Shown here one piece after another: positions 37,273-47,239 of a stretch of DNA of 64,000 bases. The DNA lies in NCBI GenBank assembly GCA_948805675.1, contig CAQIBN010000005.1:52493-116492 (forward strand), given 5' to 3'. The translations under genes and the position numbers were made by a program. Each line of letters opens with the position of its first letter. The stretch's first letter is position 1. Under the pieces are notes generated by a model, which was not told where the DNA came from, did no database searches, and saw only the letters and a program-made list of their open reading frames with translations. The DNA is from an uncultured Clostridia bacterium. GTDB lineage: Bacteria > Bacillota > Clostridia > TANB77 > CAG-508.

Positions 37273-37583
37273 ATCTTTATTGTTATAATAAAAATACTAT
37301 CTATATAATTATATCACTTTTTAATAAAATTTATTAATAGATTTTATCTATTAAATTATTACATTAATATTATCACAAAGTTAATCCATTTAAAAGAAAT
37401 TTTTATAAATATGAAAATTTTTTTTCAAAAAACAACTTTAACAGTTTGAATTTTATATAGTATGAAAATTATAATTGCTTGTTGTTAAATATATATTTAA
37501 TAATTTTGTTGTTAATTTTATATAATTATAACCACCCATAAAACAGCATTGCCGTATAACACGAGGTTTTCATTATACAAAAA

Positions 37584-37613
37584 AGAAACACAAAACCTTA
37601 ATTTTGTGTTTCT
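37584..37613. terminator. hairpin terminator after the DUF1385 gene
   Basis: AGAAACACAAAA pairs with TTTTGTGTTTCT, T-rich flanks. Confidence 0.7.
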
Positions 37614-37652
37614 GCTCTTTACACTTGTAATATTGTTTTAGGAGATTTGCTC

Positions 37653-38426
37653 TTAAATTGATATAATAAATATGCAGCAGTCATGTGGCTTATCAAAAAA
37701 ATCTTCTTCCATTTTTTCATAGTTTTTAATGCCTTCTATTGCCAATTCAATATCTTCATCAGAAGGTTTTGCTGTAACAAATACTTGCAAGAATCGAAGC
37801 CATCCTTTTTTATCTGCAAACAATCTAAATATTAAAATAAGAATGATGTATAATGATAAACAAAAAATAATGCTCCAATTTGCAACAAATGCAGTTGATA
37901 AACTTAATAATAAGTTCATAACAATATTATTAATATTTACACTACATCCACATCTCTTATGAAAACGTGAAGCTTTTTTTACTTCTTCAAATGTTGGTAT
38001 TCGTTTTAGCTTTTCATAGCAATTTATCACCATATGCTCTGCAGAATGATATCTTGCAATAGATTTAGTATTTCCTTTCTTTAATTTCCATTGATAAGAC
38101 TTCTCTATAAAATCAAAAAGCTCAAATGATGCAAATAAAGAAAATTGACCTGCTGCAAGAATAAACCAAATGCTTTCTGATAACAAGCAAATAGTAAGTA
38201 GCATTATATTGAAAATAAGTGCTACATACTTGCTATGTAAATTCTTCTTTTGGCTTTTATCTTCTAAATAATCCATATAATTGTTATTCGGAACAAAAAC
38301 TATTCTTGTTTGAATTTTTCCAGATTTATCCCGAAATGTCTTTGAGCCATATAAAGGGCATTTTTGAGAATAGAATATTATTCCATTACTTTCGGACCGT
38401 GCACAAACATTGTAGCTTTTTTTCAT
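37653..38426 (-). CDS. DUF1385-like membrane protein
   Basis: 257 residues with several membrane helices. The YqhQ/DUF1385 core is ARYHSAEHMVINCYEKLKRI ... SRFHKRCGCSVNINNIVMN, followed by membrane segments. Function unknown. It contains two in-frame CGG codons (38399-38397 and 38333-38331) that must be read as Arg for the frame to stay open. The second stands in TTT CGG G, identical to a frame-change site in ligA. Either the gene is foreign and poorly translated, or recoding depends on wider context. AAGGAG upstream. Confidence 0.7.
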   Translation of the reverse strand: MKKSYNVCARSESNGIIFYSQKCPLYGSKTFRDKSGKIQTRIVFVPNNNYMDYLEDKSQKKNLHSKYVALIFNIMLLTICLLSESIWFILAAGQFSLFASFELFDFIEKSYQWKLKKGNTKSIARYHSAEHMVINCYEKLKRIPTFEEVKKASRFHKRCGCSVNINNIVMNLLLSLSTAFVANWSIIFCLSLYIILILIFRLFADKKGWLRFLQVFVTAKPSDEDIELAIEGIKNYEKMEEDFFDKPHDCCIFIISI

Positions 38427-38512
38427 TTTCTACATCTCCTTAAAAAATTAATTATAACTATATTGTAACACATTTTTACATAATTTACAACATATATATG
38501 GCAATTTAATCT

Positions 38513-38538
38513 GGACAAGAGAAACCATCACTTTGTCC
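38513..38538. repeat. decayed copy of the GGACAAG palindromic repeat
   Basis: GGACAAGAGAAACCATCACTTTGTCC: both outer arms are kept, the centre is altered. Located just downstream of mutS. Confidence 0.5.
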
Positions 38539-38556
38539 ACCTTTGGTTAACCTATT

Positions 38557-41168
38557 TTAACTCATCTTCTCTTTAATTCTCATTAATGTATTTAATGCCT
38601 CTATTGGTGTTAATCCGATTTAAATCAATTTTATCTATTTCATGAGCAATTTCAGCTATTTTATAATTAAACATATCAAACTGACCTGTAACTTGTTTTT
38701 TATCTTCTTTTTCTTTAGCCTTATTTTGCATTATGCTTTTTCTTTCTAAGCTTCTTAATATTTCATTTGCTCTTTTTGTTACATTTTGTGGAACTCCAGC
38801 TAATCGTGCTACATGCACACCATAACTTTCATCTGTTCCTCCTTCTACTATCTTTCTTAAGAAAATAATATCTTCACCTTTTTCTTTTACAGCAATAGAA
38901 TAATTTTTTACACCTTCTAGTTTATCTTCTAATTCTGTTAATTCATGATAATGTGTTGCAAATAATGTTTTTGCTCCACATTTTTCCTTACTTGCTATAT
39001 ATTCTGCTACTGCCCAAGCAATAGAAAGTCCATCATATGTAGAAGTTCCTCTTCCTATTTCATCTAAAATTACTAAACTATTTTTACTTGCTTCTTTTAA
39101 AATGGATGCAACTTCCATCATTTCTACCATAAATGTACTTTGTCCCATACTTAAATCGTCTGAAGCACCAACCCTTGTAAAAATTTTGTCTACAACGCCA
39201 ATTTTAGCAGAACTTGCAGGTACAAAACTTCCAATTTGGGCCATTAACACTATTAATGCTACTTGCCTCATGTATGTAGATTTACCAGCCATATTAGGAC
39301 CTGTTATAATTGCTAAACGATTTTCTTCTCCATCTAAATATGTATCATTTTGTACAAAACTTCCTGTAGGTAACATTTTTTCTATAACAGGATGACGACC
39401 ATCTTTTATATGAATACTTCCATTTTCATCAACTTTTGGCATTGTATAATTTAAATCTTCAGCTACTATTGCAAAAGAACATAGAACATCAAGTGTAGAT
39501 ATTGCTCCTGCAGATTTTTGAAGTCTTTGAATTTGATTTTCTATTTTTTCTCTTATTTGTGTAAATGCATTATATTCTAATTTTACCACTTTTTCTTCTG
39601 CTCCAAGTATCTGATTTTCTAAATTCTTTAATTCTTCTGTTATATATCTTTCACAATTTGCCAAAGTTTGTTTTCTTATAAATCTATCTGGTACCCCGAG
39701 ATAAATTTGATTTTGTAACTTCTATAAAATATCCAAATACTTTGTTAAATCCTATTTTTAGACCTTTAATTCCTGTTTTTTCTCTTTCCTCAGCTTCTAA
39801 TGCTATAATCCAATTTTTTCCTTCAGTTGTAGCAGTTTTTAATTTGTCTATTTCCTCATCATATCCTAATTTAATTAAATCACCTTCTTTTACAGAAATT
39901 GGTGGTTCATCAACAATTGAGATATCTATAAGCTTATAGATGTCTTCTAGTGTATCTAATTCTTCTTGTACTTCTTTTAATAATTTAGAATTTGCCTGAA
40001 TTAAAATATTTTTTATTGTTGGTAATTGCTTTACAGAGTTTTTCAGAGATATTAAATCTCTTCCATTTGCATTTCCATATGCAATCTTTCCAGACAACCT
40101 TTCTATATCATACACTTTTTTTAAAGAATCTATAATATCTCCTTTTAAAATAATATTTTCTTTTAATTCCTTTACTGCTTCTAATCTTTTATTAATTTCA
40201 TTAACATCTACTAAAGGATCATTAATCCATCTTCTTAAAAGTCTTCCTCCCATAGAAGTTGAAGTTTTGTCCAATACCCAAAGAAGAGTACCTTTTTTGG
40301 ATTTATCTCTCATTTTTTCTGTTAATTCTAAATTTCTTCTTGCATTTATATCAAGTGACATATATTTAGTTGTTTTATATATAATAATTTTATTTATATG
40401 GTCAAGTTTTGTTTTTTGTGTATCTTTTAGATATGTAAGTAATGCATTTGTAGGTAATATAGATAATTTATTATCTATATTTTCTAGTGTAGAACCATTA
40501 TCATCTAAAACTAAATATTCCATTTTCAAGTCTTTAGTATTTTCAGAAAAATACTCTTCATTTGTTTTTGAAATGTAAACATCAAATCTTTCTTTTATTT
40601 TATTAATTTCATCTGTTGATGAAAACATCATTTCATTTACAACAATTTCTGCTGGTGAATATCTAGAAATTTCATCTAATAATTTCGCAAAATTGTTAGT
40701 ACCTTTAATTTCTGATGCATAAAAATCCCCTGTAGATATGTCACAAACAGCTATTCCAAAATATATTCCAGTTTTATATATAGACATTATATAGTTATTT
40801 TTCTTTTCTTCTAACAGGTTAGATTCTATAACTGTACCAGGTGTTACAACTCTTATAACTTCTCTTTTAACAATACCTTTTGCTTGTTTTGGATCTTCTA
40901 TTTGCTCACATATAGCTACTTTATATCCTTTACCTATAAGCTTTGCAATATAGTTTTCTGCAGCATGAAAAGGAATTCCACACATTGGTGCTCTTTCTTC
41001 TTTTCCACAATCCTTTCCTGTTAATGTAAGTTCTAGTTCTCTTGATGTTGTAATTGCATCTTCAAAAAACATTTCATAAAAATCGCCTAAACGATAAAAT
41101 AAAATACAATCTTTATATTTATTTTTTGTATCTAAATAATGTTGCATCATTGGTGAATATTCTGCCAT
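38557..41168 (-). CDS. mutS: DNA mismatch repair protein MutS, needs two +1 shifts at CGG
   Basis: Mismatch-recognition ATPase. After skipping the C at TCT CGG G (39698-39696) and AAT CGG A (38617-38615) the protein is 869 residues, normal for MutS. Domain I mismatch motif FYRLGDFYEMFFEDA; clamp region FNKVFGYFIEVTKSNLS; then PDRFIRKQTLANCERY directly after the first shift; Walker A ITGPNMAGKSTYMRQV, LDEIGRGTSTYDGLS, LFATHYHEL. The second shift restores the C-terminal LTPIEALNTLMRIKEK tail. Start ATG 41168 with GGGAGG. It forms a run with the HTH gene and miaB. Confidence 0.9.
38614..38617 (-). other. CGG +1 frame-change site 2 in mutS
   Basis: In-frame AAT CGG A (38617-38615). The shift gives IDLNGLTPIEALNTL, the conserved MutS C-terminus, ending at 38557. 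Confidence 0.83.
39695..39698 (-). other. CGG +1 frame-change site 1 in mutS
   Basis: In-frame TCT CGG G (39698-39696), zero-frame stop three codons later. The shift joins the two halves of MutS exactly. Confidence 0.85.
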
Positions 41169-41185
41169 ATTTTCCTCCCATTTAA

Positions 41186-42133
41186 TTACATTTCCATTTG
41201 CCTTATAGCATTATTTATTATCTTTTTTACATTTGTTTCAAATTCATCATCTTTGTTTGGTAATACATATTTATTTTCTAAAGTTTCATCTGTACTATTA
41301 TCTAATCCTTGTTTAAATTCTTTTCTTTCTAAGTTTCTATATTGTGCTGGACTAATAGTAATCCCATGATTCTGATAAGCAAAATAGCACAGTCTATGAA
41401 ATATCTTTTGAGAATTTACTTTAAAGATATTTCCACCTTTTTCTAAACAATATTGTAATAAGTTAGTATCTGTCTTACAAAATGAATTTTCTCTAATTCC
41501 AAATTGTCTTAAAATAATCATTTCTCGTTTTAATTTATCAGCACCGATATTCATTATTTTAGGATATTTTTTTATAAACTCATTTGTAGCTTCTGCACTT
41601 AAGTTAGCTTCATCATCAAATACTTTAAATATATAATATAATCTCCTATTAGAATCTATTGACAACATTCTTGGATTTTTCAAAATCATATTAACCATAT
41701 CTTCTGTACTAATAAAGCCTTCACTTTTAGGATCTATTTGGCTATTTCTTTTTTGTAATAATTCTAATACTTCCAATAATTTGTGGATAAAAGTTTCTCT
41801 TGTAATTGTAGTTACTCTATTTAGATTCATCTTTTCGAAAATCTCTTCTATTTGTTCTGGAGTTATCCCAGAATCTGCCAAAGTTTTAATCTCTTTAGAT
41901 AAATCCTTTTTTTCTTTCTTTCCTCTAAAAATAGTTGTTTCTCTATTTGTTTTTCTTCCTACTTTTAGTTTATTATCCATTTGTTTATTTTGATTTTCAT
42001 CTAATAATTCTCTCATTTTTTGTCTTAAAGTTTTTCTATCTACTCCTATATACTTAGATATGTTTGTTAATGACTCACCTTGCATGACTCTCTTATAAAC
42101 TTCTTGAATTATAGTATTATAATCTCTTGCCAC
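41186..42133 (-). CDS. HTH protein with helical repeats (mTERF-like pattern)
   Basis: 315 residues from GTG 42133. The N-terminal helix-turn-helix GESLTNISKYIGVDRKTLRQ suggests DNA binding. The middle contains repeated short helices of the form ILKNPRMLSIDSNR / FIKKYPKIMNIGADKLKREM / ILRQFGIRENSF, which look like degenerate mTERF-type repeats. I cannot name the family. It lies between miaB and mutS with gaps of 3 and 17 bases, so it is in the same operon. One TC GGT (out-of-frame CGG) is read normally. Confidence 0.6.
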   Translation of the reverse strand: MARDYNTIIQEVYKRVMQGESLTNISKYIGVDRKTLRQKMRELLDENQNKQMDNKLKVGRKTNRETTIFRGKKEKKDLSKEIKTLADSGITPEQIEEIFEKMNLNRVTTITRETFIHKLLEVLELLQKRNSQIDPKSEGFISTEDMVNMILKNPRMLSIDSNRRLYYIFKVFDDEANLSAEATNEFIKKYPKIMNIGADKLKREMIILRQFGIRENSFCKTDTNLLQYCLEKGGNIFKVNSQKIFHRLCYFAYQNHGITISPAQYRNLERKEFKQGLDNSTDETLENKYVLPNKDDEFETNVKKIINNAIRQMEM

Positions 42134-42136
42134 TTT

Positions 42137-43519
42137 CTATACTTCTCCTTTCAAATACCACATATGCTCTGAAACAATTTGAACATCCACTATATTTCCA
42201 ATCAAGTTTTCATTACCCTCAATATTAACCACTTTATTAGTATCTGTTCTTCCTGTTAATACTTTATCATTTGTCTTGCTTTTTCCTTCTATTAATACTT
42301 TCTGAATTGTTCCAACATATTCTTTATTATTTTCTTCAATTTGACTTTCTACTAAAGCTTTTAGTCTATCAAATCTTTTATGTTTTATCTCTTCAGGTAT
42401 TTGATTTTCCATTTTATCTCCTGGAGTACCTACCCTTCTTGAATATATAAACATAAATACTTGCTCAAAACAGACTTTTTTTACAACATCTAAAGTATCT
42501 TCAAAATCCTTTTCTGTCTCACCTGGAAAACCTACAATAATATCTGTTGAAAGTTTAAGTCCTGGTATTTTATTTTTCATTTTTTCTACTAAACTTAAGT
42601 ATTGTTCTTTTGTATATTTTCTATTCATTATCTTTAAAACTTTAGTGCTTCCAGATTGTAATGGTAAATGTATTATTTTGCATACTTTATCACTAAGAGC
42701 TATTGCTTCTATTACATCATCTGTAAAATCCTTTGGATGTGGTGAAACAAATCTAATTCTTTCTATTCCTTGTATTTTATTTATAGCTTTTAATAATTCC
42801 GAAAATTTATATATACCTAAGTTTCCATTACCTTTATATGAGTTTACATTTTGACCTAAAAGAGTTATTTCTTTATATCCAGCTTTTGCTAAAGCCTCTA
42901 TTTCATTAATAATATCTTCTGGATTTCTACTTCTTTCTCTACCACGTACATATGGAACTATACAGTAACTACAGAAATTGTTACATCCATTCATAATAGT
43001 AACAGATGCTTTTATATTATCATTTCTTTTTATAGGAAGTCCTTCTATTATTTCTCCATCTATATCTAAAACATCTTGAATTTGTTTTTCATTTTGCATT
43101 ATTCTATATATATCCTCTGGAAATTTATGAATAGTATGGGTTCCAAAAATAATATCGAAAAATGGATAACTCTTTTTTAGTTTTTCCTGTATATGCTTTT
43201 CTTGCATCATACAACCACCAATTGCAATAATTGTACCTCTTTTTTCTTTAACTTTTTTTGCTTCTCCTAATTTTCCAAAAAGTTTATCTTCGGCATTTTC
43301 TCTAACACAACATGTATTAAAAAGTACTAAGTCTGCCTCATTTAAGTCTTCTGTTTTAGAATATCCCATATTTTCTATCATTCCACAAATTTTCTCAGAG
43401 TCATTTTCATTTAACTGACATCCCATTGTTAATATGTAATATTTAAGGATTTTTCCTGCATTTATTTTATTTACTTTTTCTATATATTCCATTTGTTTTT
43501 GTATTTCTTCTTTTTTCAC
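42137..43519 (-). CDS. miaB: tRNA-2-methylthio-N6-isopentenyladenosine synthase
   Basis: Radical-SAM methylthiotransferase acting on A37 of tRNAs that read UNN codons. UPF0004 domain (LTMGCQLNENDSEKICGMIE, NTCCVRENAEDK), radical SAM CxxxCxxC (NNFCSYCIVPYVRGRERSR), TRAM domain at the end. Start taken as GTG 43519, about 460 residues, because GGAGG stands just upstream; an in-frame ATG at 43546 overlaps the preceding gene. First of the miaB-HTH-mutS run. Confidence 0.93.
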   Translation of the reverse strand: MKKEEIQKQMEYIEKVNKINAGKILKYYILTMGCQLNENDSEKICGMIENMGYSKTEDLNEADLVLFNTCCVRENAEDKLFGKLGEAKKVKEKRGTIIAIGGCMMQEKHIQEKLKKSYPFFDIIFGTHTIHKFPEDIYRIMQNEKQIQDVLDIDGEIIEGLPIKRNDNIKASVTIMNGCNNFCSYCIVPYVRGRERSRNPEDIINEIEALAKAGYKEITLLGQNVNSYKGNGNLGIYKFSELLKAINKIQGIERIRFVSPHPKDFTDDVIEAIALSDKVCKIIHLPLQSGSTKVLKIMNRKYTKEQYLSLVEKMKNKIPGLKLSTDIIVGFPGETEKDFEDTLDVVKKVCFEQVFMFIYSRRVGTPGDKMENQIPEEIKHKRFDRLKALVESQIEENNKEYVGTIQKVLIEGKSKTNDKVLTGRTDTNKVVNIEGNENLIGNIVDVQIVSEHMWYLKGEV

Positions 43520-43542
43520 TTTAATTCCTCCAAACTTGTTCA

Positions 43543-43887
43543 TCAAATCATACCCAAATTATCTGTGCATATTAGGTCAAATTCTTCACAATCTATTTTT
43601 TCATTAAAAAATAGAGCTATGTTTTCTGGATTTTTCAATAATTTTTCCTTTTGCAATTTATTTAAATCTTTTTTTATATGATATTCTAATTTAGCAGCTA
43701 GGGCTTTAGTATTTGTTTTCCAAGCAGTTTCTAATTTATATGCAGAATGATAACGTGTATATTTTGCACATTTATCTGTCTTTTCAAAATGTTCCTTTAA
43801 CCTTCTATTTAAATCTGTTGTAATACCTGTATATAATGAATTATCTATGCATCTCAATATATAAATATAATACATCTTTTTATCCAT
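43543..43887 (-). CDS. GIY-YIG nuclease-superfamily protein (UPF0213-like)
   Basis: 114 residues: YYIYILRCIDNSLYTGITTD (GIY-YIG-like), RRLKEHFEKTDKCAKYTRYH. A single-domain endonuclease-fold protein of the YhbQ/UPF0213 type, possibly in DNA repair. It overlaps the start region of miaB and is likely co-transcribed. Confidence 0.85.
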   Translation of the reverse strand: MDKKMYYIYILRCIDNSLYTGITTDLNRRLKEHFEKTDKCAKYTRYHSAYKLETAWKTNTKALAAKLEYHIKKDLNKLQKEKLLKNPENIALFFNEKIDCEEFDLICTDNLGMI

Positions 43888-44030
43888 CCTATCTTTGATA
43901 TTAAAATTTATTTTAGTGACACTACTTCCAAAACCAAATTATGTTAATTTCTATATATGAATCCTAACGTTTTTTACTCATAAATTCTAAAAATATTTTT
44001 AAACATCTTAATTTTAAGTTCATTTTTACT

Positions 44031-45017
44031 TTAAGCTCTATCTTCTTGTTTAAAATCATTAAAATTTTTACATATTTCTTTAATTTCTTTTAAACATTCT
44101 TCATCTCGTTTATAGAAAGCATCTTTAAAAGACAACTTTTCACCTTTTTTATCATAATTACATTTATATATTGGAAACATATTATATTTTTGTTCTAATA
44201 TTTCACATTGTTTTATTTTTTTATTTCCTTCTATTAAGAATGGTTTTTGTAGTACTACTAATAAATTTATTTTCTTTACTTTTATAAAATCTTTTAATAA
44301 ATTTTCTAACATATCATAATTATTACTATTGTTTATATAAAGTATTGCTTTTTTGTTTCTAAAAGCCTTACTAAATGCTGTAATTAATGAAATATGGTCT
44401 TTTACTATCATTCCAGATGTTGATTTTATAAATAAACTTCTAATATCTATATTATTTATGTTTTCTACCTTATTTCCTGAATAGACTTGTATACAACTTA
44501 ATTCCAAAATATCATCATTTACATATTTTTTAACTAATTCTTCATTAAAGCTATTATCAAAATATATAACACTAACTTTATCTTTATCACTTTTACTCCA
44601 TTCCATTATATATTCTTTTTCTTGAGTTGCTTCATCTATTTGTACTTTTATTTTTCTAAATCCCATAGCCTTATAAAACATTGTTGCTCCAACATTTTTT
44701 TCATAAACATTTAAGTATAATTTTTCATATAAATTTTTACAATGATTAATTAGCATTGTGCCAATTCCATCTCTTTGTATTTCTGGAATTACAAAAAGTG
44801 CTCCTATATAACCATCTTGCATTATACTAATAAATGCTTGCAATTCTTCATTTTCAGTATATACCCATGTTTCTGATTTTCTTAAATATTCATTCTGAAC
44901 TTTTATGTAATTATCTGACCAATATTTACTTGGTATAAAATTATGTGCTTTAAAATTTCCATCTCTCCAAATTTTCATTATTTTATCAATATCAGATTCT
45001 CTAAATTCTCTTAACAT
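44031..45017 (-). CDS. GNAT acetyltransferase with an unrecognised C-terminal domain
   Basis: 328 residues. Residues 1-145 form a GNAT domain (ISIMQDGYIGALFVIPEIQR; RDGIGTMLINHCKNLYEKLY; YKAMGFRKIKVQIDEATQEK). Residues 150-328 (VSVIYFDNSFNEELVKKYVN ... FSKAFRNKKAILYINNSN) are about 180 residues of alternating strands and helices that I cannot assign. Ordinary single-domain GNATs end near residue 150, so this is a fusion. AAGGAAGG upstream of ATG 45017. Confidence 0.7.
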   Translation of the reverse strand: MLREFRESDIDKIMKIWRDGNFKAHNFIPSKYWSDNYIKVQNEYLRKSETWVYTENEELQAFISIMQDGYIGALFVIPEIQRDGIGTMLINHCKNLYEKLYLNVYEKNVGATMFYKAMGFRKIKVQIDEATQEKEYIMEWSKSDKDKVSVIYFDNSFNEELVKKYVNDDILELSCIQVYSGNKVENINNIDIRSLFIKSTSGMIVKDHISLITAFSKAFRNKKAILYINNSNNYDMLENLLKDFIKVKKINLLVVLQKPFLIEGNKKIKQCEILEQKYNMFPIYKCNYDKKGEKLSFKDAFYKRDEECLKEIKEICKNFNDFKQEDRA

Positions 45018-45202
45018 ACTTTTTATCCTTCCTTTATCTTTTGCATTATAACATATATTTTTTATTAAATCTATTAAATTCTAAATAAAAAAACAAAATT
45101 TTTGTTCTGTTACATCTATTCATAGTTCTCTTAAAAGTATATACTAATGTAATGGTTAATAAATTTATATTTATCAAAATATTTACAAAATAAAAATACA
45201 CA

Positions 45203-45248
45203 AAAAGAATGATTAATTGTTATAGTATTTAAACATAATCATTCTTTT
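45203..45248. terminator. hairpin terminator after ldh
   Basis: AAAAGAATGATTA pairs with TAATCATTCTTTT (45236-45248). Confidence 0.7.
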
Positions 45249-45305
45249 GCATATTTTAATAATTGGAAAGTTAGTTAAAAACTTTCTATTTACTATATAC
45301 TAAAA

Positions 45306-46253
45306 TTAAATTTCTTCTTCAATTTCTTTAAGCATATTTCTTAATACATTACAACTATTATCTAGTTTTTCTTTTTCATCATCAGCTAAATTTAATTGTA
45401 ATATTTCTTTTACACCTTGATGATTAATAATTGCTGGTACCCCTATATATATTCCTTTTTGATTATATTCTCCATCTAAATAAGTTGATACTGTTAAGAT
45501 TTCATTCTCATTATTTAAAATAGCTTTTATTATTTTAGTTAATCCAAGTCCTATTCCATAATATGTTGCCTTTTTTCTATCAATAATTTCATATGCTGCT
45601 TGCCTAACATCTGTATAAATTTTATCTAATACACTTAAGTTCTCATTTTTTTGTTCTAATATATGTGTTAAACTTTTACATCCTACATAGCTATGTGACC
45701 ATGGAACAAATGATGAATCTCCATGTTCTCCCATTATATATGCATGTACATTTTTACTACATACTTCCAAATATTCACCTAATAAATATCTAAGTCTTGC
45801 TGTGTCTAAAACTGTTCCTGAACCAATTACTTTATTTTTTGGAAATCCAGATACTTTTTGAACTACATATGTCATTAAATCTACTGGATTACTTGCAATC
45901 ACAAAAATTCCATCAAATCCACTTTTAACAACACTTTCAGTAATATCTTTCATAATTTTAGCATTTGCTTTTGCCAAATCTAATCTAGTTTGACCTGGCT
46001 TTTGCGCAAGTCCTGCTGTAATTACTACAATATCTGCATTTTTGCATTCATCATATTCTCCTGCTTTTATATCTATTCTTGCTGGAGCACAAGGAATACC
46101 ATGAGCTAAATCCATCGCTTCTCCTATAGCTTTTTCTTTCATCACATCTATTAATACAAGTTCATTAATTCCTCCTTGGTTTAATAATGAGTATGCCATA
46201 CTCATCCCTACAAATCCAGTTCCTACTAACACAACTTTTCTTTTTTCTATCAT
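45306..46253 (-). CDS. ldh: L-lactate dehydrogenase
   Basis: About 315 residues from ATG 46253 (MIEKRKVVLVGTGFVGMS), where GGAGG stands eight bases upstream; the in-frame ATG at 46271 overlaps that ribosome binding site. NAD loop VGTGFVGMSMAYSL, substrate loop AGLAQKPGQTRLDL with Gln (as in lactate rather than malate dehydrogenases), active His in IMGEHGDSSFVPW. It reduces pyruvate to lactate in fermentation. Monocistronic. Confidence 0.88.
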   Translation of the reverse strand: MIEKRKVVLVGTGFVGMSMAYSLLNQGGINELVLIDVMKEKAIGEAMDLAHGIPCAPARIDIKAGEYDECKNADIVVITAGLAQKPGQTRLDLAKANAKIMKDITESVVKSGFDGIFVIASNPVDLMTYVVQKVSGFPKNKVIGSGTVLDTARLRYLLGEYLEVCSKNVHAYIMGEHGDSSFVPWSHSYVGCKSLTHILEQKNENLSVLDKIYTDVRQAAYEIIDRKKATYYGIGLGLTKIIKAILNNENEILTVSTYLDGEYNQKGIYIGVPAIINHQGVKEILQLNLADDEKEKLDNSCNVLRNMLKEIEEEI

Positions 46254-46622
46254 TATTATAAAAACCTCCATTCATGATTTTTGCATCATTTATTATAGCA
46301 TGATATATCATTTTTTTAAATAGTTTTTCCTAAAAATAGTAAATTTATTCTTTTAATATATTATACATTTTTATATCACTATTTAATTAATTTTCCATAA
46401 AATACAGTATATATAAAAGCTTCATTTTACTAATATAATGGAATCTACATATAATATAAAATAATTTTTATATTATTTTTTTATTTTCAGATAAAAATTC
46501 TTAATAAATTGTTGGCACGTCAATTTTTGTAAAAAATTGTGTGCAATTATTTTATATAATAGAAAAGCCTCTATTAGTTAAATTTTATTTTAAACTCGAA
46601 CTTTACTATTATATAAAAAAAA

Positions 46623-46660
46623 GAATGCAAAAAAGAATTCGAAAATTCATTTTTGCATCC
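46623..46660. terminator. hairpin terminator after the 88-residue gene
   Basis: AATGCAAAAA pairs with TTTTTGCAT and is followed by a T-run on both strands. It lies in the 420-base gap 46254-46677, which shows no gene. Confidence 0.6.
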
Positions 46661-46677
46661 TTTATTTTTCAACTGTC

Positions 46678-46944
46678 TTAGTCGTATAATTCTTCTAAGT
46701 CAGATTTAGAAAATTCATCTGAATTAAAGTCTGAATAGTAAGCGTTTTTTATTCTCATTTTTTCTTCAAGCTCTTTTCTTCTTTTCCTCATAACTAATGT
46801 TTTATAGTCCAAGCAAGCATAGGAATCAACTTGCTCATCAGAAAGTCCATTTACAAATCCTTTATAGATTTCCTTAAGTTGTTTCTTACAGAATCCTTGT
46901 TTTTTATATTTATTCATCCGCTTCCTAATTTGTTTAATTTTCAT
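46678..46944 (-). CDS. small basic protein of mobile-element type
   Basis: 88 residues, MKIKQIRKRMNKYKKQGFCK ... IYKGFVNGLSDEQVDSYACL. The GLSDEQVDxYA pattern is reminiscent of repeat segments found in accessory proteins of Firmicute mobile elements; I cannot name the family. Codon 9 is an in-frame CGG (46920-46918) read as Arg, which fits acquired origin. Confidence 0.5.
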   Translation of the reverse strand: MKIKQIRKRMNKYKKQGFCKKQLKEIYKGFVNGLSDEQVDSYACLDYKTLVMRKRRKELEEKMRIKNAYYSDFNSDEFSKSDLEELYD

Positions 46945-47202
46945 TAGTTACCTCCATCTTAATTGTGATGATTTTATTAACTTCAACTTAGCATTTTGCT
47001 AACTTTTAATATTATAACATTCTGTATTATTATATGTCAATAAAATTATATTACTCTTATTAATATACATTTTTCGTAAAGTGTATTACTGGTCAATTTT
47101 TAAACATATTTTTATATAATTATACTTTTATTAATTTTTATACTTTGTATTAACACATTCTTTTGAGGATACTTTTATTTTATTAATATTTTAGAAAAAA
47201 AC

Positions 47203-47225
47203 TGCCAAGTTTTTAAAACCTGGCA
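47203..47225. terminator. hairpin terminator after tmk
   Basis: Minus-strand TGCCAGGTTTT pairs with AAACTTGGCA and is followed by a run of seven U. Confidence 0.75.
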
Positions 47226-47239
47226 TAATATTTTAACAT

